This document shows, one piece after another, positions 54,985 through 62,377 of a stretch of 64,000 nt of DNA. Each line of letters starts with the position of its first letter. Positions within the stretch are counted from its first letter, which is position 1. The stretch is from contig NZ_JAKWJO010000005.1 of NCBI RefSeq assembly GCF_022760995.1, positions 124,001-188,000 on the forward strand. The letters are read 5' to 3'. The notes under the pieces were generated by a model that did no database searches, was not told where the DNA came from, and saw nothing but the letters and a program-made list of their open reading frames with translations. The translations under genes were made by a program, and so were the position numbers. The stretch is from Dyella sedimenti. GTDB lineage: Bacteria > Pseudomonadota > Gammaproteobacteria > Xanthomonadales > Rhodanobacteraceae.

Positions 54985-55299
54985 TCAGCTGCTGCGGAAC
55001 GCGTTCAACACGCTCAACAGGCTGGTCAGGTTGTCAGCCACGCCGCCCTGCGCCACCTTTTCGCTGGCTGCGCCGGTGGCGGTGGTATCGAGGCTGTAGA
55101 TCTGCATCACGCCCTGGTTCGCGGCCGCCTGCGACAGGGTGTTCTGCTGCTGCTGCGCCGAGACGGCGTTCTCGAACAGGATGCCCGTCGAATGGGCCAT
55201 GGTCTGGTAGATCGAGCCCATGGCCATGGCCGGCGCTTCGGCGACGACCTTGACGTTGGCCTGGGTGACGGCATCGGTGATCTGGCTGTTCACGGTCAT
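54985..55299 (-). CDS. RebB family R-body protein, copy C
   Basis: A 104-residue protein of the RebB ('killing trait') family, the building material of R-bodies, coiled protein ribbons that unroll. The family pattern is complete: NSQITDAVTQANVKVVAEAPAMAM then SIYQTMAHSTGILFENAV, an AQQQQN patch, and GVMQIYSLDTTATG. The C terminus has GVADNLTSLLSVLNAF. GGAG lies 8 bases before the ATG. It is nearly identical in the core to the protein at 55381-55707, so the two are recent duplicates. It is the last reb gene of the locus. Confidence 0.9.
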   Translation of the reverse strand: MTVNSQITDAVTQANVKVVAEAPAMAMGSIYQTMAHSTGILFENAVSAQQQQNTLSQAAANQGVMQIYSLDTTATGAASEKVAQGGVADNLTSLLSVLNAFRSS

Positions 55300-55380
55300 G
55301 ATTCAACTCCATCCAATAAAGCGGCGATGGCCGCGGAAAAAACGAAGAGATGCCCGCGCCGCGCCAGCGCGCGGCGGTCA

Positions 55381-55707
55381 TCACTGGTTGCTGAAGGCAT
55401 TCATGACGCTCAGCAGGCTGGTCAGGTTGTCGGCCACACCACCCTGCGCCACCTTCTCGGTCGCCGACGCCGTCGCGGTGGTGTCGAGGCTGTAGATCTG
55501 CATCACGCCCTGGTTCGATGCCGCCTGCGACATGGTGTTTTGCTGCTGCGACGACGACACCGCGTTCTCATAGAGCACGCTGGTCGAGTGGGCCATGGTC
55601 TGGAAGATCGACCCCATGGCCATCGCCGGCCCTTCGGCGATGACCTTTACGTTGGATTGGGTAACCGCGTCGGTGATCTGCGAATTGACGGGAATGGCGA
55701 TAGGCAT
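55381..55707 (-). CDS. RebB family R-body protein, copy B
   Basis: A 108-residue RebB protein starting MPIAIPVNSQITDAVTQ. It shares with copy C the AMAMGSIFQTMAHSTS segment, the QQQNTMSQAASNQGVMQIYSLDTTAT stretch, and the GVADNLTSLLSVMNAF end, differing mainly in the middle. A perfect AAGGAG Shine-Dalgarno precedes the ATG at 55707, the strongest in the locus, which suggests high expression as expected for a structural protein. A 39-residue upstream extension is not needed. Confidence 0.9.
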   Translation of the reverse strand: MPIAIPVNSQITDAVTQSNVKVIAEGPAMAMGSIFQTMAHSTSVLYENAVSSSQQQNTMSQAASNQGVMQIYSLDTTATASATEKVAQGGVADNLTSLLSVMNAFSNQ

Positions 55708-55779
55708 GTCGTTGCTCCTTTGGTTGGGTACGGCGATCCCGTACATGGAAGTGAAACGATCCGCGGCACCCGCTGTGAA

Positions 55780-56271
55780 TCAGCGCTTGCGCCGCACGCC
55801 GGCCTGATGTGCGCCACTTGTGCTGGCGGGGCCGCCGCCGGTGGCATGGCCCGGGGCATGTGCGGATGGCGATGGCGGTTGCGTGTGCGGATGGGAGGAC
55901 GGCTCCGCTTCGCCCTGGGGATGCCGATGCTTGTGCTGCAGGCCCTTCAGCGCCGTCACCGCTTCGATCACCTGCTCGACCGCCTGCTGCTCGGTGTCGC
56001 GCTGCTCCGCCAGTTGCAGCAGCGCCGCCCGCGCCTCCTCCGTACCGGTACGGATCGCCTCGAGCGCGTGCGCGTGGCCGCGCTCGACGATCTCTGCCGC
56101 GCGCACCAGGCTGATCGCGACTTCGCCTCGTGGTGGCGTCGCCGGCTCGGGCGGTGGCGGCGATACCAGCGGCGAATAGGTCGCGCGCGGCCGCTCCGCC
56201 CGGGTCAGCGCGAGCAGCAGCTTGATCAGTTCGCGTAGGCCGTCGAGCTTGTCCTGGTCTATCCCGTTCAT
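55780..56271 (-). CDS. Hypothetical reb-locus protein with coiled coil and His/Pro-rich tail
   Basis: A 163-residue protein I cannot assign. The first 30 residues are a helical LDGLRELIKLLLALTRAE segment; residues about 48-112 form a long charged helix (EIVERGHAHALEAIRTGTEEARAALLQLAEQRDTEQQAVEQV, shown here in part), likely a coiled coil. The last 50 residues are rich in His, Pro, Ser and Gly. GGAG precedes the ATG. It lies between copy B rebB and a 72-residue gene, so it may be an assembly or capping factor; that is inference. Confidence 0.65.
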   Translation of the reverse strand: MNGIDQDKLDGLRELIKLLLALTRAERPRATYSPLVSPPPPEPATPPRGEVAISLVRAAEIVERGHAHALEAIRTGTEEARAALLQLAEQRDTEQQAVEQVIEAVTALKGLQHKHRHPQGEAEPSSHPHTQPPSPSAHAPGHATGGGPASTSGAHQAGVRRKR

Positions 56272-56297
56272 GCACGCATCTCCACAAGTCGCCCCGA

Positions 56298-56516
56298 TCA
56301 GCGCATCCGCGCGGCCAGCAGGCGCGCCAGCGCCAGCAGCAGCCGCTGTTCGCGCGAGCGTTTCGGCCGCGGCGCCGGTGCCGAGCGGCCCGGCACCGCC
56401 GGTTTCGCCGACGGCGCGGTCGCAGGCACGGGGGATCCGTCCTCCGCGGCGATGCCGCCGCCGTTTCCTTCCTGATACAGGTGGTCGACGATCTCGTCGC
56501 CCAAATGCATGGTCAT
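56298..56516 (-). CDS. Small hypothetical reb-locus protein
   Basis: A 72-residue protein starting MTMHLGDEIVDHLYQEGN, with a Pro/Ala-rich middle and a basic helical C terminus (RSREQRLLLALARLLAARMR). I recognise no family. The N-terminal acidic helix and the arginine-rich tail give a strongly two-sided charge. An alternative start is Met3. The next genes on both sides lie within 27 bases, so it is part of the same transcription unit. Confidence 0.55.
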   Translation of the reverse strand: MTMHLGDEIVDHLYQEGNGGGIAAEDGSPVPATAPSAKPAVPGRSAPAPRPKRSREQRLLLALARLLAARMR

Positions 56517-56543
56517 GGCACGTCCTCCGTTAGGGTTCGCCGC

Positions 56544-58691
56544 TCATGCGCCCGGCACGTCGGCGCGCTGCAGGCCGATCACCGAAGCCGGCGACTTGTA
56601 GCCTTCCAACCGCTCGATGGTCCGCCTGGCGAGCGGGACCGCGTCCTTGACGCCGCCGACGGTCGCATCCCAATAGGCCGAGGCGATCAGCAGCAGCAGC
56701 TTCTGCAACTGGTCCAGCGTGTCTTCCAGCAGCCGTTCCTGGCCGATTGGCAGCAGGTTGTAGGCGAGCAGCAGCAGCATGCGCAGAAACTCGTCCTGGA
56801 TGTCGCTGTGCTCCACGCCTTGCCCGTCAGCGCCGAGCAGGTACGAACGCCAGTTGCGAAACACCGTGTAAACCCGCGTCAGCGCCTGGTAACGCACGCC
56901 GGACTGCGCCGACTGGCCGACGATGCCGGTCACCAACTGCGCGTAGAACGTGTAGTAGAGGTCCAGTCGTGCGTCCTCGCAGCACGCCGGCCCGAGCGCG
57001 GCCGCAAGGTAGCCGCGGAGGGTCGGCTTGACGTCGTCCGCGGCCAGCACGCTCTCCATCGTGCCGGCGCGCTGGCTGGTCGCCAGGTAGAACGCGATCT
57101 GCTGCTCGGTCAGGGTATCGCTGGACATGTAGGCCACTGCGGTGGATGCGGCGGCCAGCACGCCGGTATCGATATAGCCGTCCAGATGGCGGAACCCGCG
57201 GTTGATCCGGTACGACTCGCCCGAAGCGAACAGGCCGGCGGCGCCGGTGATCGCGTTGCTGCCCAGGTTGGTGTCGAACGCCAGCACGGGATACTTCGCC
57301 GCCATGTAATGGCGGTAGTAGTAGTCGTGCCCCAGGCGGAACGTATACGGCGACCGCGCGGCAGTAAGCAGTTCGTACCAGCTGGTCGACTGCCCCGGAT
57401 CGGCCGGCGTGTCGAACGTCTCGCTGAGCGCCATCACGCTGCGCTTGCCGTTGTAGGCAACCAGCTCGCGGCTGCGCTCGCCGTTGATGCCGAAGCGCCG
57501 CAGGCGGCAGCCGCGGTGAGTCAGCGAGCCGCTGAGGAACAGCTCGTCGAACAGGCGCGAAAACAGGCCCGCCCCGAAACCGGGGGCGCCCTGGCTACCC
57601 GCGCCCTCGGTGGCCTGGCGCTCCTTCGCGGTCTGTGCGCAGCGGGCGATGTAGCGCGCCATGGCCCGGTAGAACTCCGCATCCGGCGCCGGGTCGCCGT
57701 AGGCGAGGTAGTAGCCGATCAGCGAGCGGTGGTCGGCGGCGGTACTGGCGCCTTCGCCGTTGTGGATGTGCACGACCATGCTCTTCGAGTGCTTGGTATT
57801 GAGCGCGTTCGCCAATGCGTCCTGATTCTTGCGCAGGAAGGCGAACAGGGCGGCGTAGTCCGCGACGCGGTTCTCTACCCCCAGCACATCCAGTCCTATC
57901 GTGCTGGCCAAGTGGGGATCGGTCAGCTGGGGAAGCAGCTTGTCCAGCTCCTCGGCCAGCCGCCTGCCACCCAGGTAAGCCGCAGGCGTGTGCACGAGGG
58001 CGCGGTACTGCGTGCCGTTCGCCGCGTTGAAGGCCTGGATCTTCTCGTCGAGCGTGGGAATGTCGCTTGCGCTCGCCGGTATCTGGATGTGCCGGATGCC
58101 CTGCCCCAGCAGGTACCCGAGCGTGACCGTGATCCATTTCTGGTACTGCGCCTGGCCCTGTTTCGGATCGGCGCGCACGCGGTCGACCATGCTCGAGCGC
58201 GTCTTGTAGGCATCGTCGAACGGCGTGAACTTGTTGCTGCTGTAGATCTTGCCGTTGAAGTAGCGCATCAGCGCCAGCATCCAGCGGCGGTCCTCGCCGC
58301 TGCTGGCCAGGGCCGCCTGCATCGACTGCTGCGCGGCGCGGTAAAGGCCCGGATCGGTCACTGGCAGCCCGTCGATGCCTTCCTGCGGACGCATGCGCTG
58401 TGCGATCAGCACGCAGGCGATATAGATGTTTTCGGCCGCGCATTCGCCGCGCTCGTAGCTCGTCTTGTCAGCGCGCCGCGCCAGCAGGTCGAACGGGTTG
58501 GACTCCAGCATCAGCCGCAGCGCCTGGTCGAACAGCAACTGCTCGCCCTTGTCTTGGTCCGCGCCGGCCAGCCACCCGGCCAGCGACAGGCCGGTCTTGC
58601 CGCGTACCGGCAAGATGCCGCCCAGATGACTGTGGTAGTCGAACGGGTATTCGTAGAGGCGGGTCGGTGCGGAAAGCTTGAAGTAGGCCAT
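56544..58691 (-). CDS. Large protein with adenosine-deaminase-like amidohydrolase motifs
   Basis: A 715-residue protein, the largest in the reb locus. No family is obvious, but the metal-site motifs of adenosine-deaminase-type amidohydrolases occur in the right order: His20-Ser-His22 (DYHSHLGG), a GLDVLGVEN strand (266-274), His310-x-Gly-Glu313 (HIHNGEG; deaminases have HAGE), RLGHD (452-456; RIGHG in deaminases) and Asp473 in FDTNLGSN. Large inserts separate these, and the C-terminal 200 residues are helical. No signal peptide is seen. It may be a diverged hydrolase; catalytic function is inference. Confidence 0.62.
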   Translation of the reverse strand: MAYFKLSAPTRLYEYPFDYHSHLGGILPVRGKTGLSLAGWLAGADQDKGEQLLFDQALRLMLESNPFDLLARRADKTSYERGECAAENIYIACVLIAQRMRPQEGIDGLPVTDPGLYRAAQQSMQAALASSGEDRRWMLALMRYFNGKIYSSNKFTPFDDAYKTRSSMVDRVRADPKQGQAQYQKWITVTLGYLLGQGIRHIQIPASASDIPTLDEKIQAFNAANGTQYRALVHTPAAYLGGRRLAEELDKLLPQLTDPHLASTIGLDVLGVENRVADYAALFAFLRKNQDALANALNTKHSKSMVVHIHNGEGASTAADHRSLIGYYLAYGDPAPDAEFYRAMARYIARCAQTAKERQATEGAGSQGAPGFGAGLFSRLFDELFLSGSLTHRGCRLRRFGINGERSRELVAYNGKRSVMALSETFDTPADPGQSTSWYELLTAARSPYTFRLGHDYYYRHYMAAKYPVLAFDTNLGSNAITGAAGLFASGESYRINRGFRHLDGYIDTGVLAAASTAVAYMSSDTLTEQQIAFYLATSQRAGTMESVLAADDVKPTLRGYLAAALGPACCEDARLDLYYTFYAQLVTGIVGQSAQSGVRYQALTRVYTVFRNWRSYLLGADGQGVEHSDIQDEFLRMLLLLAYNLLPIGQERLLEDTLDQLQKLLLLIASAYWDATVGGVKDAVPLARRTIERLEGYKSPASVIGLQRADVPGA

Positions 58692-58746
58692 GGGAACTCC
58701 TCGTGACTCGGTGAGCGAGGCAGGGCGGCGAGTGCCGCCGACGCCT

Positions 58747-59388
58747 TCATTGCGATGGCGTCGTCTTGCGCCCGGCGAGCACGCCGCTGTACTTGGCGAT
58801 GCTCTGGTCGATGCGGTCGATGGCGAAGCCGGCCGATTCGGCTTCCATCGCGCCGGCCGCCGCCGCCACCGCGGCGGCGGCGGCCATCAGCAGGTCGGTG
58901 GCGACGATGCCCAGCGCATCCTCACCGGCCTGTTCCAGGTTCTGCTCCGCCAGCGCCTGGGTGAGCTGCTTGAGCAACACGCCCTGGCTGGCCAGCACCA
59001 GCTTGCTTACGCCGTCGAAGTAGTGGGCCGCCGCCTGCGCCACCAGGCCCGAGGCCTGGCTGATCATCATGTCCGGCCCCAGTGCGATCTGCGCGGGCGC
59101 ATAGCCAATCGTCTCGGCATTGCTTAACTGCACGGCCTGCACGATCGCCGGCTGCAGCGCGCTGGCATCGGGCGCGGCGGCGGCGTTCTGCGCGAGCATC
59201 TGCGCCGTCATCGCCGAGCGCACGCTTACCGGCGGATCCGTGCGCGGTGGCGATGGCGATGGTGGTGGCGACGGCGGCGGTGGCGCGGCCGGGCCCGATG
59301 CAGGAGCGCCCGGATTGCCGCTATCCTCTCCGCCGCTCGCGGCCCGGGGCGTCCGGTTGCCGGAGATCCATTTCGACCAGAAGGCCAT
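58747..59388 (-). CDS. Pro-rich protein with RebB-like domain
   Basis: A 213-residue protein. The first 60 residues are low-complexity, with repeats of PPPPSPPPSPSPP, then a helical section with LQPAIVQAVQLSNAETIGYAPAQIALGPD in shortened form (about 78-106), which lines up with the VNSQITDAVTQANVKVVAEAPAMAMG part of RebB. The rest is Ala-rich helix with MAAAAAVAAAAGAMEAESAGF. It starts at the ATG at 59388. The layout resembles a RebB unit with a long spacer, possibly a minor R-body component or end piece. Confidence 0.68.
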   Translation of the reverse strand: MAFWSKWISGNRTPRAASGGEDSGNPGAPASGPAAPPPPSPPPSPSPPRTDPPVSVRSAMTAQMLAQNAAAAPDASALQPAIVQAVQLSNAETIGYAPAQIALGPDMMISQASGLVAQAAAHYFDGVSKLVLASQGVLLKQLTQALAEQNLEQAGEDALGIVATDLLMAAAAAVAAAAGAMEAESAGFAIDRIDQSIAKYSGVLAGRKTTPSQ

Positions 59389-59434
59389 GTCGGTTCCTCT
59401 ATGCCAGAGCCTGGTTGTCGTTCCTCGAGCACGC

Positions 59435-59668
59435 TTAGGTCTTCTCCGCGATCGACATGATCATCGTCACCGCGCGCGAAACCACGGCGTTGGAAATCTG
59501 GTTGAGCGCCTGCTGGCTGTGCACCGCGTTCTGCAGGGCGAGTCCCGTCGAATGGCTGGCGACCTGGTAGAGCGAGGCAACGGCCTGGGCCGGAGCCTCC
59601 GCCACCACCTTCACGTTGGTCTGGGTGATCGCGTCGGTGATCTGGGCATTGACTTGAGGGTCAGCCAT
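59435..59668 (-). CDS. RebB family R-body protein, short copy A
   Basis: A 77-residue short RebB protein starting MADPQVNAQITDAITQTN. It retains the VKVVAEAPAQAVASLYQVASHSTGLALQNAV core but lacks the C-terminal GVMQIYSLDTTAT and GVADNLTSLLS parts of copies B and C. The ATG overlaps the end of the sigma-factor gene by 8 bases, with AGGA before it, so it is translated with the sigma factor. Short and long RebB proteins together are typical of reb loci. Confidence 0.88.
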   Translation of the reverse strand: MADPQVNAQITDAITQTNVKVVAEAPAQAVASLYQVASHSTGLALQNAVHSQQALNQISNAVVSRAVTMIMSIAEKT

Positions 59669-60332
59669 GACGGTGTCCTTTGTTCGGCGGTGTTGGCAGG
59701 TTGCGGCGCGCGCCGCTGCTCTTGTCGTAACGCTCGCCGCCGCCGTTTGTGAAAACCGGCGGACGCGAGGACCCGCGCCGAGGCGGTGCCGCCTGGCCGA
59801 CCTCAGCGCGCAGGCGATCGCGGATCAGTTGCACGCGCTTGCGCAGCAGCGGCTGGTTGACGCCCAGGCGTTCGGCGATCTGCGGATACGGCAGGTCGTC
59901 GATGAAGCGGAACGCGAACAGCCGGCGCTGTTCGGGACTCATCGCGTGCAGCACGGCCTCCACGCGGGCGATCTGCTGCAACAGCTCCAGCCGCTGCATG
60001 GCGGATGGCGCGAGGTTGCCTTCGCCGGACAGCACCGCGCCGTCAAGATCGACGCTATCGTCGAATACCTGACCTTCGCGCGCGCTGCGGCGCAGCCCAT
60101 CGACGAATACGTGGCGCAGCACGACGAACAGGAAACCCTTGGGATGCTCCATGAAGCGCGGCCGATGGCGCATGAACTGCAGCGCCTTCAGCGCAGTCGC
60201 CGCCAACAGCTCGTCGGCGCGGTCCGGATGTCCGCCAGTCAAGCGGCGCGCGCGCCGCAGCAACATCGGATGATGCGCGCGCCACGCCTGTTCGAACTGC
60301 TCGTCACTGCCGTCGCTGGTTCCGCACTCCAT
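59661..60332 (-). CDS. ECF-type RNA polymerase sigma factor of the reb locus
   Basis: A 223-residue sigma-70-family protein with region 2 (about 12-85: HHPMLLRRARRLTGG, ...HPKGFLFVVLRHVFVDGLRR) and region 4 (about 115-180: VLHAMSPEQRRLFAFRFIDDLPYPQIAERLGVNQPLLRKRV in shortened form), with no region 3 between. The C-terminal 45 residues are basic and disordered. GGGGAGGAG precedes the ATG at 60332. It is the first gene of the locus and overlaps rebB copy A, so it likely switches on its own operon. No anti-sigma gene is adjacent. Confidence 0.88.
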   Translation of the reverse strand: MECGTSDGSDEQFEQAWRAHHPMLLRRARRLTGGHPDRADELLAATALKALQFMRHRPRFMEHPKGFLFVVLRHVFVDGLRRSAREGQVFDDSVDLDGAVLSGEGNLAPSAMQRLELLQQIARVEAVLHAMSPEQRRLFAFRFIDDLPYPQIAERLGVNQPLLRKRVQLIRDRLRAEVGQAAPPRRGSSRPPVFTNGGGERYDKSSGARRNLPTPPNKGHRHG

Positions 60333-60414
60333 CGCTTGGCTCCTCCCCTCGGCGTGAGGAAGGGAGTTTGTGCATGCACCACACCGCCACGCTGTTCCCT
60401 ACGTGACAGGTTCT

Positions 60415-61560
60415 TCAAGCGGCCGCGCCAACCTTGCCGGGACGAAGCAGTTGCCCGCGCAACCAGCCTTCCGCGGGCATGGAGAGATGGCGCTCCGTCC
60501 AATGGCCGAGCAACCAGCACAACGGCAGCGCCGGCAGATACCACAGGAAGCCGGTCGCGATTTCGCCGCCGGCCGCCTTGTACGCATGCACCGACGCGAA
60601 CACCACGAACATGTGGGTGAGATAGATCTCGTAGCTCAGGCGTCCCCATGCTCGCAACCAGCCGAATCCGCGCATCGGTGGCGCACCGTCGCGCCAATGG
60701 CTGGCCAGCACCAGGCACAACGCCGATGCGGTCAACACCAGCATGTAACCGTTACGCAACAGTTGCCACAGCCACGCGCCCTGCAGCATCACCAGCGCAA
60801 GCCCCAGGGTGCCCAACCAGCCCAGCAGGCGCGCGGTTCTCGCTGGCACCGAACGGCAATGCGCCGCCAGCAGTGCCCCGAGCACGCCGGTGGCGATCGC
60901 CGCCATGCCCGGCAGATACGCTTTCTCCTGCCAGATCTCGTTGCCTTCCAGCGCCGCGCGCGCAAACGGCAGCGACAGCGCCAATGCGACCAGCATGGGC
61001 GCCAGCCCCCAGGTGCGCCGCACCGCCAGGCACGCGAGGGGGAACCCGAGATAGAACACCTCCTCGATCGACAGCGACCACAACACGTCCCAGCCACCCG
61101 GCAGATAGCCGGTGACGCCTTCGTACCAATTCAAGTGGAACCCGAGCGCCGCCACGATGGCGCGCGGCAGCGACTGCCCTTCGCGCCGGATCACGTAGTC
61201 CGGTATGCCTAACAGGTGCAGCAGGCTCAGCAGCGCGACCAGCGCCAACAGGCAGGGCGCGATGCGCGAAAAGCGCCGCGCGTAGAACGCGCGCAGGTCG
61301 ATCCGAGCCAGCGAACCGTGGCGGCGTAGCGCATGGCTCGCGATCAGGAACCCCGAAATCACGAAGAACACGAACACGGCTTCGTAGCCGTTATGGTTCA
61401 GCGCGTTCAACCAGGCCGCAGGCAGCGCGTCGGCCAGCAAGGTCTTCTTCAGCGGAATGCGCAGCCCCAGGTGGTGAAGCACCACCAGCAGGATCGACAG
61501 CCCGCGCAGCAGATCGATGCCGGCGTTGCGCGGGCGACCCTCCATTCCGGTGGCTCCCAT
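60415..61560 (-). CDS. Acyltransferase 3 family membrane protein
   Basis: A 381-residue protein with about ten TM helices. The acyltransferase 3 signatures are GIDLLRGLSILLVVLHH near the N terminus, FFVISGFLI (about 65-73), RRFSRIAPCLL and SLSIEEVFYLGFP. These enzymes acylate surface sugars or lipids. The start could be Met1 (61560) or Met6. It follows the virJ/acvB gene by 34 bases, so it is likely the third gene of the mprF operon; the acceptor is unknown. Confidence 0.88.
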   Translation of the reverse strand: MGATGMEGRPRNAGIDLLRGLSILLVVLHHLGLRIPLKKTLLADALPAAWLNALNHNGYEAVFVFFVISGFLIASHALRRHGSLARIDLRAFYARRFSRIAPCLLALVALLSLLHLLGIPDYVIRREGQSLPRAIVAALGFHLNWYEGVTGYLPGGWDVLWSLSIEEVFYLGFPLACLAVRRTWGLAPMLVALALSLPFARAALEGNEIWQEKAYLPGMAAIATGVLGALLAAHCRSVPARTARLLGWLGTLGLALVMLQGAWLWQLLRNGYMLVLTASALCLVLASHWRDGAPPMRGFGWLRAWGRLSYEIYLTHMFVVFASVHAYKAAGGEIATGFLWYLPALPLCWLLGHWTERHLSMPAEGWLRGQLLRPGKVGAAA

Positions 61561-61594
61561 CGGCTCCCCCTGACGGGCCGCGCCCGCGCGAGCG

Positions 61595-62377
61595 TCAGTG
61601 CGCGGCAGGCGGCAGGTCCTCGATCATCTGCCGGGCCAGCCCCTCGTAGTTGTAGTCGAAGTGGTGGTCGCCACTCTTCTCGTACACCTTCACCCAGGAT
61701 GGCAGCCTGGGATCGGCGCAGATGGTACCGGCCTTGTCCTTGACACCGTAGTAGCACACCACTGGCGGATGGCCGCCGAGCGCTTCGAGCGGCGGCATCG
61801 CATCGTAATGCCGTACCGGATTGAGCCACTGGAAGAGATCCTGCGTGCGGGTCTTCCACCAGCCCTCGCGCATATAGCCTTCCATCTCGATCTCGAAGTT
61901 GACGTCCTTGCTGGGCGAGAGCATCACGATCTGCGCGATGCGCGCGCGCCCTTCCGGACTCATCTGGTCCACGATGGACGGCAGCACGTCGGCCCCGAAC
62001 GAGAAGCCGATCAGCCACACGCGCTTCTTGTCGTCCTGCGCCAGGATGCGCGCGACCAGGGCATCGAGGTCGGCGGCCGAATCGGCCGCGGAGCGCTCGC
62101 GCCAGTAGTACTGGAGCAGGCTCACCCCCATCACCGGGATGCCATGCGAGGCGATGATCCTGCCCAGCGACTGGTCGAGGTCGCGCCAGCCTCCATCGCC
62201 GGAATAGAAGATCGCCACCACGTCGTCGCGGCCGGGCAACGGCGCCGCATGGGGCGCGGCCGGCACCTTCACGATCGACTCCTCCAGCGTGGCGCGGTGC
62301 CAGGGCTGCCAGGCCCACAGGCCCGCCGCAGCGGCGATCACCAGCACCAGCGCGATCCACTTCAAGATTCGTTTCAA
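61595..62377 (-). CDS. VirJ/AcvB-type periplasmic hydrolase
   Basis: A 260-residue protein of the bacterial virulence protein (VirJ/AcvB C-terminal) family, an alpha/beta hydrolase. An N-terminal TM or signal segment (WIALVLVIAAAAGLWAW) is followed by IFYSGDGGWRDLDQSLGR, the nucleophile GFSFGADVLP and the His in SGDHHFDYNYEG. The TTG at 62377 overlaps the mprF TGA by three bases and is the likely start. In Agrobacterium AcvB hydrolyses lysyl-phosphatidylglycerol made by the MprF/LpiA homologue, and the same pairing occurs here. Confidence 0.83.
   Translation of the reverse strand: MKRILKWIALVLVIAAAAGLWAWQPWHRATLEESIVKVPAAPHAAPLPGRDDVVAIFYSGDGGWRDLDQSLGRIIASHGIPVMGVSLLQYYWRERSAADSAADLDALVARILAQDDKKRVWLIGFSFGADVLPSIVDQMSPEGRARIAQIVMLSPSKDVNFEIEMEGYMREGWWKTRTQDLFQWLNPVRHYDAMPPLEALGGHPPVVCYYGVKDKAGTICADPRLPSWVKVYEKSGDHHFDYNYEGLARQMIEDLPPAAH

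Noticed and set aside
54406..56238. A 610-codon plus-strand frame over the reb genes
   Set aside because: It is an antisense shadow; the opposite strand holds recognisable RebB proteins with good ribosome-binding sites.
56481..58706. A 741-codon plus-strand frame antisense to the amidohydrolase-like gene
   Set aside because: Arg/His/Gln-rich composition with no motif; the minus-strand gene has ordered metal-site motifs and balanced composition.
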